A stretch of DNA of 15,269 nucleotides from Acholeplasmataceae bacterium (GTDB lineage: Bacteria > Bacillota_I > Bacilli_A > Acholeplasmatales > Acholeplasmataceae): contig DOYO01000136.1 of NCBI GenBank assembly GCA_003518475.1, forward strand, positions 1-15,269, read 5' to 3'. Positions 1 to 6,363 of the stretch are shown here, one piece after another. The notes beneath the pieces are model-generated. The model was not told the origin of the DNA. It did no database searches and saw only the letters and a list, made by a program, of their open reading frames with translations. The stretch's first letter is position 1. Each line of letters starts with the position of its first letter. The position numbers were made by a program, and so were the translations under genes.

Positions 1-1146
1 GTTATTGTCGCAAGACACTACGGCGCAGGAAACATCGATGAAGCGAGAAGAAATGCGGGTTCATCCTTCAGCTTAGCCTTGTTAGTCAGTTCTTTGGTTG
101 TTATCATGACGTTGCTATTTAGCAGACAACTTTTAAGACTTTTAAATGCACCTGAAGAAATCATTCAAGCTGGACTTGGATATTTCAACATTCAAATGAT
201 CTCAACAGCGTTGATTGCTGTGAACAGTGTTTTCATCGGTCTTGAGAAAGCGAAAGGAAATACATCACGTATTTTGGTTTTAAACATCATTGCGATGTTA
301 ATTAAACTTGCATTATCCGCGATGTTTGTTTTCGCTTTGGGCAAAGGTGCTGAATATGTTGCATTATCGACCTTGATTGCGCAAGGATTGCTCATGGTTG
401 TTGCACTCATCATTATGTTTGATCCCAATAATTCATTTCAAATCAAGTTAAAAGAACTCAGTTTGAGAAAACTATATATTCTACCCATCTTATCTTTATC
501 AATACCTGTGTTTACAGGAAAGTTTCTTTTCAGTCTCGGGAAGGTTCTCGTGAATAGCATGGCAGCTGTTTATGGTCCTCTTGCAGTTGCTGCATTTGGT
601 ATCGCAATGAAACTTGGAGGAGGTCCAGGATCAATTTCTGTGATCTTTGAAGAATCTGAAACAAGCATTGTCAGTCAAAACATCGGAAATAAAAAATTAA
701 ACAGAGCGATGAAAACCTATGTGATCTCACATGTGTACGCGTTATTAGTAGGAGGACTGGGGTTGATTTTAGTGAGTAGTTTTATTGATTCACTCGTTCC
801 AATCTTCACTACAAATACAGATCCCGCATTTCAAAAAATGATACTAGACATTTACTTCTGGGAGAAGTTTAGTGTTCTCACTTCAGCCTCAATCGCAGTC
901 ATTACCGGATTGTTCATCGGTTTTAAGTTAACAAAAATAGCATTTGTCTTAAACGTCGTGAGATTGTTTGTGTTTAGACTACCGGTTCTTTGGATCATGC
1001 AGTACTATAATTTTGGATATGAAGCGCTTGGTTATGTCATGTTTATCTCGAATTTCGCAACCATGGTCATTGGCTTCATCATTCTTGCGTTTTTCTACCA
1101 AAAAATCCGGAATTTTGGCTATATGGACCTACAATTCGAACATTAA
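1..1146 (+). CDS. MATE-family multidrug/metabolite efflux transporter (5' end missing)
   Basis: The reading frame is open from base 1 and carries 381 residues, so the gene begins upstream of the window. A TTG at 79 is internal, because the 26 codons before it continue the family sequence (RHYGAG followed by an alternating A/R stretch, typical of the loop after the second helix of MATE proteins). The rest is a succession of hydrophobic helices with the small-residue and Gly-rich pattern of the second MATE half (around 540-640, PLAVAAFGIAMKLGG). MATE proteins are usually about 450 residues, so roughly 70 are missing. MATE transporters export cationic drugs or metabolites using Na+ or H+ gradients; the substrate here cannot be read from sequence. 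No terminator-like hairpin follows the stop. The gene is separated from the pectin genes by a promoter and is probably not part of that pathway. Confidence 0.85.
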   Translation, partial: VIVARHYGAGNIDEARRNAGSSFSLALLVSSLVVIMTLLFSRQLLRLLNAPEEIIQAGLGYFNIQMISTALIAVNSVFIGLEKAKGNTSRILVLNIIAMLIKLALSAMFVFALGKGAEYVALSTLIAQGLLMVVALIIMFDPNNSFQIKLKELSLRKLYILPILSLSIPVFTGKFLFSLGKVLVNSMAAVYGPLAVAAFGIAMKLGGGPGSISVIFEESETSIVSQNIGNKKLNRAMKTYVISHVYALLVGGLGLILVSSFIDSLVPIFTTNTDPAFQKMILDIYFWEKFSVLTSASIAVITGLFIGFKLTKIAFVLNVVRLFVFRLPVLWIMQYYNFGYEALGYVMFISNFATMVIGFIILAFFYQKIRNFGYMDLQFEH

Positions 1147-1211
1147 GAGCAATCTCAGTGCAGTACTATGAAATATATTCATTATCATGCAAACTATTCT
1201 TATGTAAGCGT

Positions 1212-1232
1212 TTGTCAAAAAAGTATTGACAA
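1212..1232. promoter_or_regulatory. Operator-like dyad overlapping the uxaC -35 box
   Basis: TTGTCAA (1212-1218) and TTGACAA (1226-1232) are perfect inverted repeats separated by 7 bases, and the right arm contains the -35 hexamer. A protein bound here would block RNA polymerase, which suits an inducible sugar-acid gene. Just upstream, TGTAAGCG (1203-1210) resembles half of a LacI/CcpA-type site, but the other half does not fit. The regulator is not in the window. Confidence 0.4.
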
Positions 1233-1254
1233 CGATTTCATATCGTGGTAAAAT
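1226..1254 (+). promoter_or_regulatory. Sigma-A type promoter for uxaC
   Basis: TTGACA at 1226-1231 and TAAAAT at 1249-1254 are separated by 17 bases. The -35 box is a perfect consensus and the -10 box matches at five of six positions. Transcription would start near 1261, leaving a leader of about 250 bases before the uxaC start. The spacer holds a further dyad, ACGAT/ATCGT (1232-1236 and 1242-1246), which suggests repressor control. Confidence 0.75.
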
Positions 1255-1510
1255 AATGATGTTAATAAACGGTGTCCGTATATACGTACGACCAACTCAT
1301 AAGATTGCTTCATCCATGAATAATCAAACAATAATTATAACCAATTCGCTTATACCATCATTACCGAATACTCATGAACAACACTCTTAAGTACGTCTAG
1401 AACAAGACAAAAAACAATTTGAATCATTTAAAATCCTACAAAAGAAAAGTACTATGTCAATTTTTAAAAGATTAGACGATCCTTTGATCAGAATACACAC
1501 GGAGATCCAT
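1255..1510 (+). other. Long uxaC leader, no gene recognised
   Basis: Together with 1147-1225 this makes a stretch of more than 300 bases without a gene. It holds the 10-base palindrome CGTATATACG (1277-1286), about 16 bases past the predicted transcription start, followed by the overlapping palindrome CGTACG (1285-1290). These could be an operator. I see no convincing riboswitch fold, terminator hairpin or leader peptide with its own ribosome site. The ATG at 1454 is in frame with uxaC but lacks a good ribosome site. Confidence 0.45.
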
Positions 1511-2905
1511 ATGAAACCTTTCATACATGATGATTTTCTTCTTCAAAATGATGTTGCAAAAAAACTATATCACGAATACGCAGCACAGATGCCAATTATT
1601 GATTATCATTGCCATTTGGATCCTAAAGAAATATACCAGGATAAGAAGTTTAGAAATCTATATGAAGCATGGCTTTCAGGTGATCACTACAAATGGCGCT
1701 TGATGCGTGCGAACGGTACGACAGAAGATTTTATCACCGGAAAACAAAGTGACTATGATAAGTTTACGAAATGGGCGGAGGTTCTACCCCATCTTGTCGG
1801 TAATCCTTTATATCATTGGACACATTTTGAATTGAAAAGATATTTCAACGTCGATACGCTCCTCAGTCCAAAATCAGCTCCTGACATTTACCATGAAGTC
1901 AATCAAAAACTAGAGACTTTATCTGCACGTCGATTGATTCAAATGAGCAATGTTGAAACCATCTGCACAACAGATGATCCAACAGATAATTTGGAATGGC
2001 ATGAAAAACTAGCGAAGGATAAAACATTTTCGACAAGAGTCTTACCAGCATTCAGACCCGATAAGGCAGTCAATATAGAACTTTCATGGTTCAAAGGTTG
2101 GATTGAAAAGCTTTCTTCAGTTGTCGGCTATGAATTGAACACGCTCGAATGTTTAGAAAAAGCATTAAGCGAACGGATTGAGTATTTTCACGATCATGGT
2201 TCAAGATTATCTGATCATGCGCTTGATGTTGTGATGTATGAGCATGGAACAACGGAAGAAGTTGCCCATATCTATGAAAAAGCATTAAAGAGTCAACAAT
2301 TATCCAAAGATGATATCAGAAAATATAAAGGACATCTCCTTGTATTCTTGGGCAAAGAGTATAACAAACGTGGTTGGGTTCAACAGTATCATATCGGAGC
2401 ACTCAGAAATCTATCCGAACGGATGTTAAAGGAAATTGGTCCTGATACCGGATTTGATGCCATTAACGATGGATTGATCGCTAGACCTCTCAGTCATCTA
2501 CTTGATGCGCTTGATTCAACAGGCGAACTTCCAAAAACAATCATTTATACGTTAAACCCAAGAGATTTTGAAGTTGCAATCACCATGATGCAGGCATTTC
2601 AAGGCGGAGGAATCGCTGGAAAGATTCAATTCGGTTCCGCTTGGTGGTTCCTAGATACGATCGACGGCATGACAAAACAAATCAAAGCGCTTGGTAACAA
2701 TGGGTTACTCTCACGCTTTGTCGGTATGCTAACAGATTCAAGAAGCTTTTTATCCTATCCCAGACATGAATACTTCAGAAGACTTTTATGCAATATCATC
2801 GGAGAAGAAGTAGAAAAGGGATATTATCCAGAAGATTATGAAATTTTAGGAAAAATGGTTCAAGACATTTCATATGGAAATGCGAAAAACTATTTCAACT
2901 TTTAA
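1511..2905 (+). CDS. uxaC: Uronate isomerase (glucuronate/galacturonate isomerase)
   Basis: UxaC converts D-galacturonate to D-tagaturonate and D-glucuronate to D-fructuronate, the first cytoplasmic step of hexuronate use. The protein is 464 residues, the normal family length. The N-terminus MKPFIHDDFLL with PIIDYHCHLDP (metal-binding HxH at H33 and H35) is the classic UxaC opening. Also visible are QYHIGALRN, NPRDFEVA, FGSAWWFLD and a C-terminal LTDSRSFLSYPRHEYFRR, all typical of the family, an amidohydrolase-fold group. I chose the ATG at 1511 because GGAG lies 7-10 bases upstream and family members start here. The in-frame ATG at 1454 would add 19 residues with no family match and a poor ribosome site. 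The stop abuts the stop of the convergent pectinesterase. The gene is preceded by its own promoter and operator-like dyads. Confidence 0.96.
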   Translation: MKPFIHDDFLLQNDVAKKLYHEYAAQMPIIDYHCHLDPKEIYQDKKFRNLYEAWLSGDHYKWRLMRANGTTEDFITGKQSDYDKFTKWAEVLPHLVGNPLYHWTHFELKRYFNVDTLLSPKSAPDIYHEVNQKLETLSARRLIQMSNVETICTTDDPTDNLEWHEKLAKDKTFSTRVLPAFRPDKAVNIELSWFKGWIEKLSSVVGYELNTLECLEKALSERIEYFHDHGSRLSDHALDVVMYEHGTTEEVAHIYEKALKSQQLSKDDIRKYKGHLLVFLGKEYNKRGWVQQYHIGALRNLSERMLKEIGPDTGFDAINDGLIARPLSHLLDALDSTGELPKTIIYTLNPRDFEVAITMMQAFQGGGIAGKIQFGSAWWFLDTIDGMTKQIKALGNNGLLSRFVGMLTDSRSFLSYPRHEYFRRLLCNIIGEEVEKGYYPEDYEILGKMVQDISYGNAKNYFNF

Positions 2906-3802
2906 TCATTTGATGGAGCAATTGAAGTGCTTTTCGACATAAATCTTTAATTGCTCCATCTCCTCCTCAACAATGGTCTTAGAGAATGGTGAATCATGGT
3001 ATGGAAACTCAGAGAACCTATAATTTTTTTTATCCCAGTCATGAAAACGCTTGATATCGAATAATCCTTGAAACGTGCATTGATAGAACACCGATGATCC
3101 GTGTTCTCTCCAAGGTCTTCCCAGTAAAACATCTTCCTGACCAGACTTTGAAATAATTAAGCAGCGATTGAAGATCATGCCATATTCAAATTTTTCAAAA
3201 GTTGAAGGTGCTGTAATATATCCTTTATTTAAAGCGACAATCTCACAGTGATCAAATAGCGCAGTTGAACTTCCAAAGATAAAGTCTACATCTCCTTCGA
3301 TATAACAATCTTTAAAGAAGTGATGAACATGCTTGGTATGCCTTTCCTCAATAGGCAGAAAATGATCATACCTTTTAGTTAAATCAACAGGCAACGGTCC
3401 TAAAAACAAGGTATCCTGATGTCCTAAGAGCTTGCAGCTATAAAGCTTGATATCGTCTCCATAAAGCGTTAAAGCGACCGCTTGACCGATTGTGAAACTC
3501 GACCCAGCCATATTTTCAATCACAAGATCATGAAGTTCTATATGGTCACCTAAGATCATCATGGTTTCTGTTCTGAATGTATTGTATAAAAGTCCATCTT
3601 CATGCATCTTGTAGCTGTAATCTCCATAACTGATGATAGAAGGACTTGATTTGGATCCAAAAAGCTTGAAATGACTATGCTTTATCCGAAGTTTTTGAAC
3701 ATACCTGCCAGGTTCAAGATGAACCTCCAAAGCTTCTGTTAAAGGATAACCATTCAAGATCTCTTGGATGTTGTCTGTTGGTTTTAAATGTAGCAAAATC
3801 AT
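2906..3802 (-). CDS. Pectinesterase (pectin methylesterase, CE8 family), probably cytoplasmic
   Basis: It removes methyl esters from polygalacturonate chains, releasing methanol and free carboxylates so that polygalacturonases can act. The 298 residues carry the CE8 motifs in order: GQAVAL (106-111), QDTLF with catalytic D130, EGDVDFIFG with nucleophile D173, and LGRPWRE with substrate-binding R229. These sit in a right-handed parallel beta-helix fold by family knowledge. There is no signal peptide: the N-terminus MILLHLKPTDN runs straight into the fold, so it likely acts on short imported oligomers. The start has AAAGGAG six bases upstream (3809-3815). It is the only minus-strand gene, convergent with uxaC and divergent from the transporter genes, with its own promoter. 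Its last codons (MEQLK through FNCSI) are encoded by the two arms of a long inverted repeat. Confidence 0.92.
   Translation of the reverse strand: MILLHLKPTDNIQEILNGYPLTEALEVHLEPGRYVQKLRIKHSHFKLFGSKSSPSIISYGDYSYKMHEDGLLYNTFRTETMMILGDHIELHDLVIENMAGSSFTIGQAVALTLYGDDIKLYSCKLLGHQDTLFLGPLPVDLTKRYDHFLPIEERHTKHVHHFFKDCYIEGDVDFIFGSSTALFDHCEIVALNKGYITAPSTFEKFEYGMIFNRCLIISKSGQEDVLLGRPWREHGSSVFYQCTFQGLFDIKRFHDWDKKNYRFSEFPYHDSPFSKTIVEEEMEQLKIYVEKHFNCSIK
2912..2960. repeat. Long inverted repeat at the uxaC/pectinesterase convergent junction
   Basis: Arms 2912-2927 and 2945-2960 pair over 16 positions. The outer 12 are perfect (GATGGAGCAATT with AATTGCTCCATC), and a single mismatch lies at 2924/2948. The loop is 17 bases. 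In plus-strand RNA the mismatch is a G-U pair; in minus-strand RNA it is C-A, so the hairpin is stronger on the uxaC transcript. No T-run follows on either strand, so it is not a classical intrinsic terminator. It lies entirely inside the last codons of the pectinesterase gene and could serve as a 3' end stabiliser or processing site for uxaC mRNA. Confidence 0.75.
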
Positions 3803-3805
3803 AAT
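3778..3805 (+). promoter_or_regulatory. Possible promoter for the transporter operon (weak)
   Basis: TTGGTT (3778-3783) and CATAAT (3800-3805) are separated by 16 bases, inside the 5' end of the pectinesterase gene on the opposite strand. Transcription would start near 3812, about 40 bases before the TTG start of the first operon gene. The boxes are below consensus; I list it because a plus-strand promoter must lie near here and I found no better one. The inverted repeat AGGTTCA/TGAACCT (3710-3726) upstream could be an operator or chance. Confidence 0.3.
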
Positions 3806-3829
3806 ATGCTCCTTTCAAGGCTCAAGTAT

Positions 3830-3858
3830 ATTATATAGAGGAGTTGACAGTTTGACAA
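3830..3858 (-). promoter_or_regulatory. Promoter for the pectinesterase gene, overlapping the divergent gene start
   Basis: On the minus strand TTGTCA (3858-3853) and TATAAT (3835-3830) are 17 bases apart: one mismatch in the -35 box and a perfect -10 box. The promoter covers the ribosome site and TTG start of the plus-strand gene at 3852. The -35 region contains two copies of TTGACA on the plus strand (3844-3849 and 3852-3857), the same core as in the dyad before uxaC. Confidence 0.6.
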
Positions 3859-4412
3859 TCCAAAAATTTAGAACTATCGATTTGATCGTCCTTTCAACGA
3901 TTGCCGTCATCGTGGATGTCGTCGGGTATTTCGCCAGCCAGTCCGCACTTATATTCCTCTATGTCGCATTAAGCACACCCATCATGATGATTGCTTATAT
4001 CAGATGGAATTACAGGGGACTGATCATCAATATCGTATCAATCATCCTTTATACCATCCTTTATAAGAATTTTGAACTGATTCCGATGATTGGATACGCA
4101 TTATCTGTCATGTCAATCGGTTTGGTGATGTTATGGTTCAAAGTGATTCCAAGGAATCAGATTAAAAACGAAATTTTAACACTGACATTATATTTTGTAT
4201 CCGGTTATGTCATGCTATTTATGATTCAAGCGTTCACACAGTATTTAATGTCAAATGAGATACAATGGATTACCTTGATTGCCAGACACAGCGTCAATTT
4301 CATTTTAGGATGGATCATCATGTTCATCGCATCCAGACAACAGGATTTCATGGTGGACATGCACGGTTATCTGCTCAAGCAAATTGAGGAAAGAAAAAAA
4401 GAGGGATTTTAG
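3852..4412 (+). CDS. Six-helix membrane protein resembling an ECF S component
   Basis: Not recognised with certainty. The 186 residues contain about six hydrophobic helices (roughly 10-28, 31-50, 55-72, 76-96, 108-130, 140-160) and end in a charged tail (QIEERKKEGF). Length, helix count and the compact hydrophobic style resemble substrate-capture (S) components of ECF transporters, but no diagnostic motif settles it and no EcfA/EcfT gene is present. I chose TTG at 3852 because AGAGGAG (3837-3843) lies 8 bases upstream. An ATG at 3768 would run 28 codons antisense through the pectinesterase gene with polar, Cys-rich residues unlike the rest. The stop is three bases before the first permease start, so it is probably co-transcribed with the importer. 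It is not an obvious YesL/DUF624 protein. Confidence 0.7.
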   Translation: MTIQKFRTIDLIVLSTIAVIVDVVGYFASQSALIFLYVALSTPIMMIAYIRWNYRGLIINIVSIILYTILYKNFELIPMIGYALSVMSIGLVMLWFKVIPRNQIKNEILTLTLYFVSGYVMLFMIQAFTQYLMSNEIQWITLIARHSVNFILGWIIMFIASRQQDFMVDMHGYLLKQIEERKKEGF

Positions 4413-4415
4413 AAG

Positions 4416-5459
4416 ATGGATAACAAATTCAATCGCGACTTAGAAACAATGACAATTGAAGAAATCAAACACGAACAATTCCTTGAAAACATCGAAAAGA
4501 GCAAATGGCACCGCTACATCCAAACGATGAAGAAGGATTGGCCGCTCTACGCGATGCTTGTTCCTGTATTGATCTATTTCTTCATCTTCAGATACATGCC
4601 GATTTACGGCATTCTTTCCGCTTTTAAAGATCAGAGAGTCTTGACAGTCAGCATCGGTCAAAGCCCATATTCCGGGTTCTATGCATTCAGATCCTTAATG
4701 ACTGGCGATTATGCCCCTGATTTCTGGCAGGCATTCAGAAATACATTCGCCATCAGCATGTATGGTCTGATCTTCGGGTTCCCTGTTCCAATCATTCTCG
4801 CTTTATTCTTTTCTGAAATCAAGAGCGAGGTTTATCGTAGTGTCGTCCAAATATTATCTTACCTACCTAAATTCATTTCTACAGTTGTCATCACTTCCAT
4901 CATCACGCTGATGCTTTATGGAGGAAATGCTCCCCATCAGGCTCCAGGCGTTCTCGCTCAGCTCTTCATGACCATCGGACTCATTCCCGAAGGAACCAGA
5001 ATGATGCTTGAACCACAATATTTCAGATCTGTTTATATCATTTCCGGCATCTGGGAAGGTGCAGGCTATGGTTCAATCGTCTATTTTGCAGCTGTCATGG
5101 CGATCAGTCCGACCAATTATGAAGCAGCCAGAATCGATGGGGCGTCCAAACTCTCTCAGATTCGTTATGTAACACTTCCTGGCATGGCTCCAACGTTAAC
5201 CATCATGCTGATTCTTAGAATCGGTGAAATACTATCGGTCGGATATGAAAAAGTCATTCTTCTTTATAATGTGCATACCTATTCTACAGCGGATGTCATC
5301 TCGACATTCGTAGCGCGTGTCGGCGGACTCATGAATCCATCAGGAAGCATCCTAAACGTCGCTGCTTCAGCTGACTTATTTAACTCGGTGATTGCCATGT
5401 TCTTAGTTCTTGGAGCTAACTTCATCAGCAGGCGTGTCTCTGACACATCATTGTTCTAG
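4416..5459 (+). CDS. Carbohydrate ABC transporter permease, LplB/YteP type
   Basis: One of two membrane subunits of a CUT1-type importer for oligosaccharides. The protein is 347 residues; a charged N-terminal extension of about 40 precedes the first helix (about 44-66), and around six helices follow. The EAA loop that docks the ATPase is clear: EAARIDG at 236-242 ending in LP at 254-255. The phrases FRYMPIYGILSAFKD and PVPIILALFFSEI are typical of the LplB/YteP/YesP group, which in Bacillus includes importers of pectin and rhamnogalacturonan fragments. ATG at 4416 follows the previous stop by three bases, with only a modest GAGGG ribosome site, so translation may be coupled. The partner permease starts 12 bases downstream. 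The neighbouring pectinesterase and polygalacturonase point to oligogalacturonides as substrate; this is inference. Confidence 0.92.
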   Translation: MDNKFNRDLETMTIEEIKHEQFLENIEKSKWHRYIQTMKKDWPLYAMLVPVLIYFFIFRYMPIYGILSAFKDQRVLTVSIGQSPYSGFYAFRSLMTGDYAPDFWQAFRNTFAISMYGLIFGFPVPIILALFFSEIKSEVYRSVVQILSYLPKFISTVVITSIITLMLYGGNAPHQAPGVLAQLFMTIGLIPEGTRMMLEPQYFRSVYIISGIWEGAGYGSIVYFAAVMAISPTNYEAARIDGASKLSQIRYVTLPGMAPTLTIMLILRIGEILSVGYEKVILLYNVHTYSTADVISTFVARVGGLMNPSGSILNVAASADLFNSVIAMFLVLGANFISRRVSDTSLF

Positions 5460-5471
5460 GGGAGAAGCCAC

Positions 5472-6335
5472 ATGAAAAGATTAGATCGCTCAGAGTTAAT
5501 ATTTAAGATTATCGCATATTCAGTCGCTACCCTCTTCGCACTTGCTGCACTCTACCCGTTCATTTATACAATCTCAGCCGCTGTTTCAGGCAGACTTGCA
5601 TTCGATCGCGGTGACGTTGTCTTATTTCCAGTTGATTTTCAACTGGACGGCATGATCGCAGTCATCTCCGATAAGGGATTCTGGAATGCTTATACCAATA
5701 CCTTGTTTTATACCTTCTTTGGAACCATCTTCAGCATGGGACTATCCATCGCAGCAGCATATGCCTTATCCAAAGACAGACTCGTCTTTAGGAGACAGAT
5801 CAATTTCATCATTGTCTTTACGATGTGGTTTTCTGCAGGGCTCATCCCATCCTTCTTGAACTATAAGATGTTCGGAGTCGACTTTAGGTGGGGTATCGTT
5901 TATGGATTCGGGGTACAGGCGTTTAACGTGATTCTCTTGAGGAATTACTTCAGCGGGGTGTCCAAAGAGATAGAAGAAGCCGCCATCGTCGATGGAGCCA
6001 ATGAATTCCAGGTTTTGACAAATGTTTATCTCCCGATGTCTAAATCTGCGTTAGCGACCGTAACACTGTTTTATGCATTATCCAGATGGAATGGATATTT
6101 CTGGAACTTAATCTTAGTCAACAACAACATCGAACATCCGCTCCAGGTTTACTTAAGAAGATATTTGACGGACTTTCTAACCGATGAAAATGCGTCGATA
6201 TCAGATCTTCCCTACAGTCCATACAGCTACATGTATGCGATGATTGTGATGTCTATTATCCCCATAATGATTGTTTATCCATATTTGCAGAGGTATTTTG
6301 CAAAGGGTGTCAACGTTGGCGGGGTTAAGGAATAA
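5472..6335 (+). CDS. Carbohydrate ABC transporter permease, LplC/YtcP type
   Basis: Second permease of the importer, 287 residues, a usual length for the LplC/YtcP/YesQ group. It opens with a short charged segment and a helix at about 12-35 (FKIIAYSVATLFALAALYPF), then TLFYTFFGTIFSMGLSIAAAYALSKD and LIPSFLNYKMFGV, both typical of this subfamily. The EAA loop is EEAAIVDGANEF with E169, G175 and the closing P188. It pairs with the LplB-type subunit to form the membrane channel. The start ATG has GGGGAG at 5459-5464, overlapping the end of the upstream gene by one base. The last codons are followed by a very A-rich 28-base gap and the substrate-binding protein start. Confidence 0.93.
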   Translation: MKRLDRSELIFKIIAYSVATLFALAALYPFIYTISAAVSGRLAFDRGDVVLFPVDFQLDGMIAVISDKGFWNAYTNTLFYTFFGTIFSMGLSIAAAYALSKDRLVFRRQINFIIVFTMWFSAGLIPSFLNYKMFGVDFRWGIVYGFGVQAFNVILLRNYFSGVSKEIEEAAIVDGANEFQVLTNVYLPMSKSALATVTLFYALSRWNGYFWNLILVNNNIEHPLQVYLRRYLTDFLTDENASISDLPYSPYSYMYAMIVMSIIPIMIVYPYLQRYFAKGVNVGGVKE

Positions 6336-6363
6336 AAAAAAGAAAAAACGGAGGAAAGAAAGA

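Noticed and set aside
1202..1217. CcpA (cre) site before uxaC
   Set aside because: The left half fits but the right half is out of register by one base and breaks the conserved CA; reported only as LacI-like.
1454..1510. In-frame ATG giving uxaC a 19-residue N-terminal extension
   Set aside because: Poor ribosome site, no family similarity in the extension, and a well placed GGAG before the ATG at 1511, where UxaC proteins normally start.
2912..2960. Inverted repeat as a classical bidirectional intrinsic terminator
   Set aside because: Neither strand has a T-run after the stem, and it lies fully within coding sequence of one gene.
3710..3726. AGGTTCA/TGAACCT inverted repeat as a firm operator
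   Set aside because: It is short, lies in pectinesterase coding sequence (EVHLEPG region) and has no second copy elsewhere; chance cannot be excluded.
3768..3851. ATG start for the S-component-like gene inside the pectinesterase gene
   Set aside because: The 28 extra codons run antisense through pectinesterase coding sequence and look non-native; TTG at 3852 has a good AGAGGAG site.
3844..3857. TTGACA copies as plus-strand -35 boxes
   Set aside because: No acceptable -10 box lies 16-18 bases downstream, and the second copy overlaps the start codon of the gene it would serve.
6271..6363. Upstream ATG for the binding-protein gene
   Set aside because: It overlaps the permease gene and reads a lysine-rich stretch through the ribosome site; the lipoprotein signal clearly starts at 6364.
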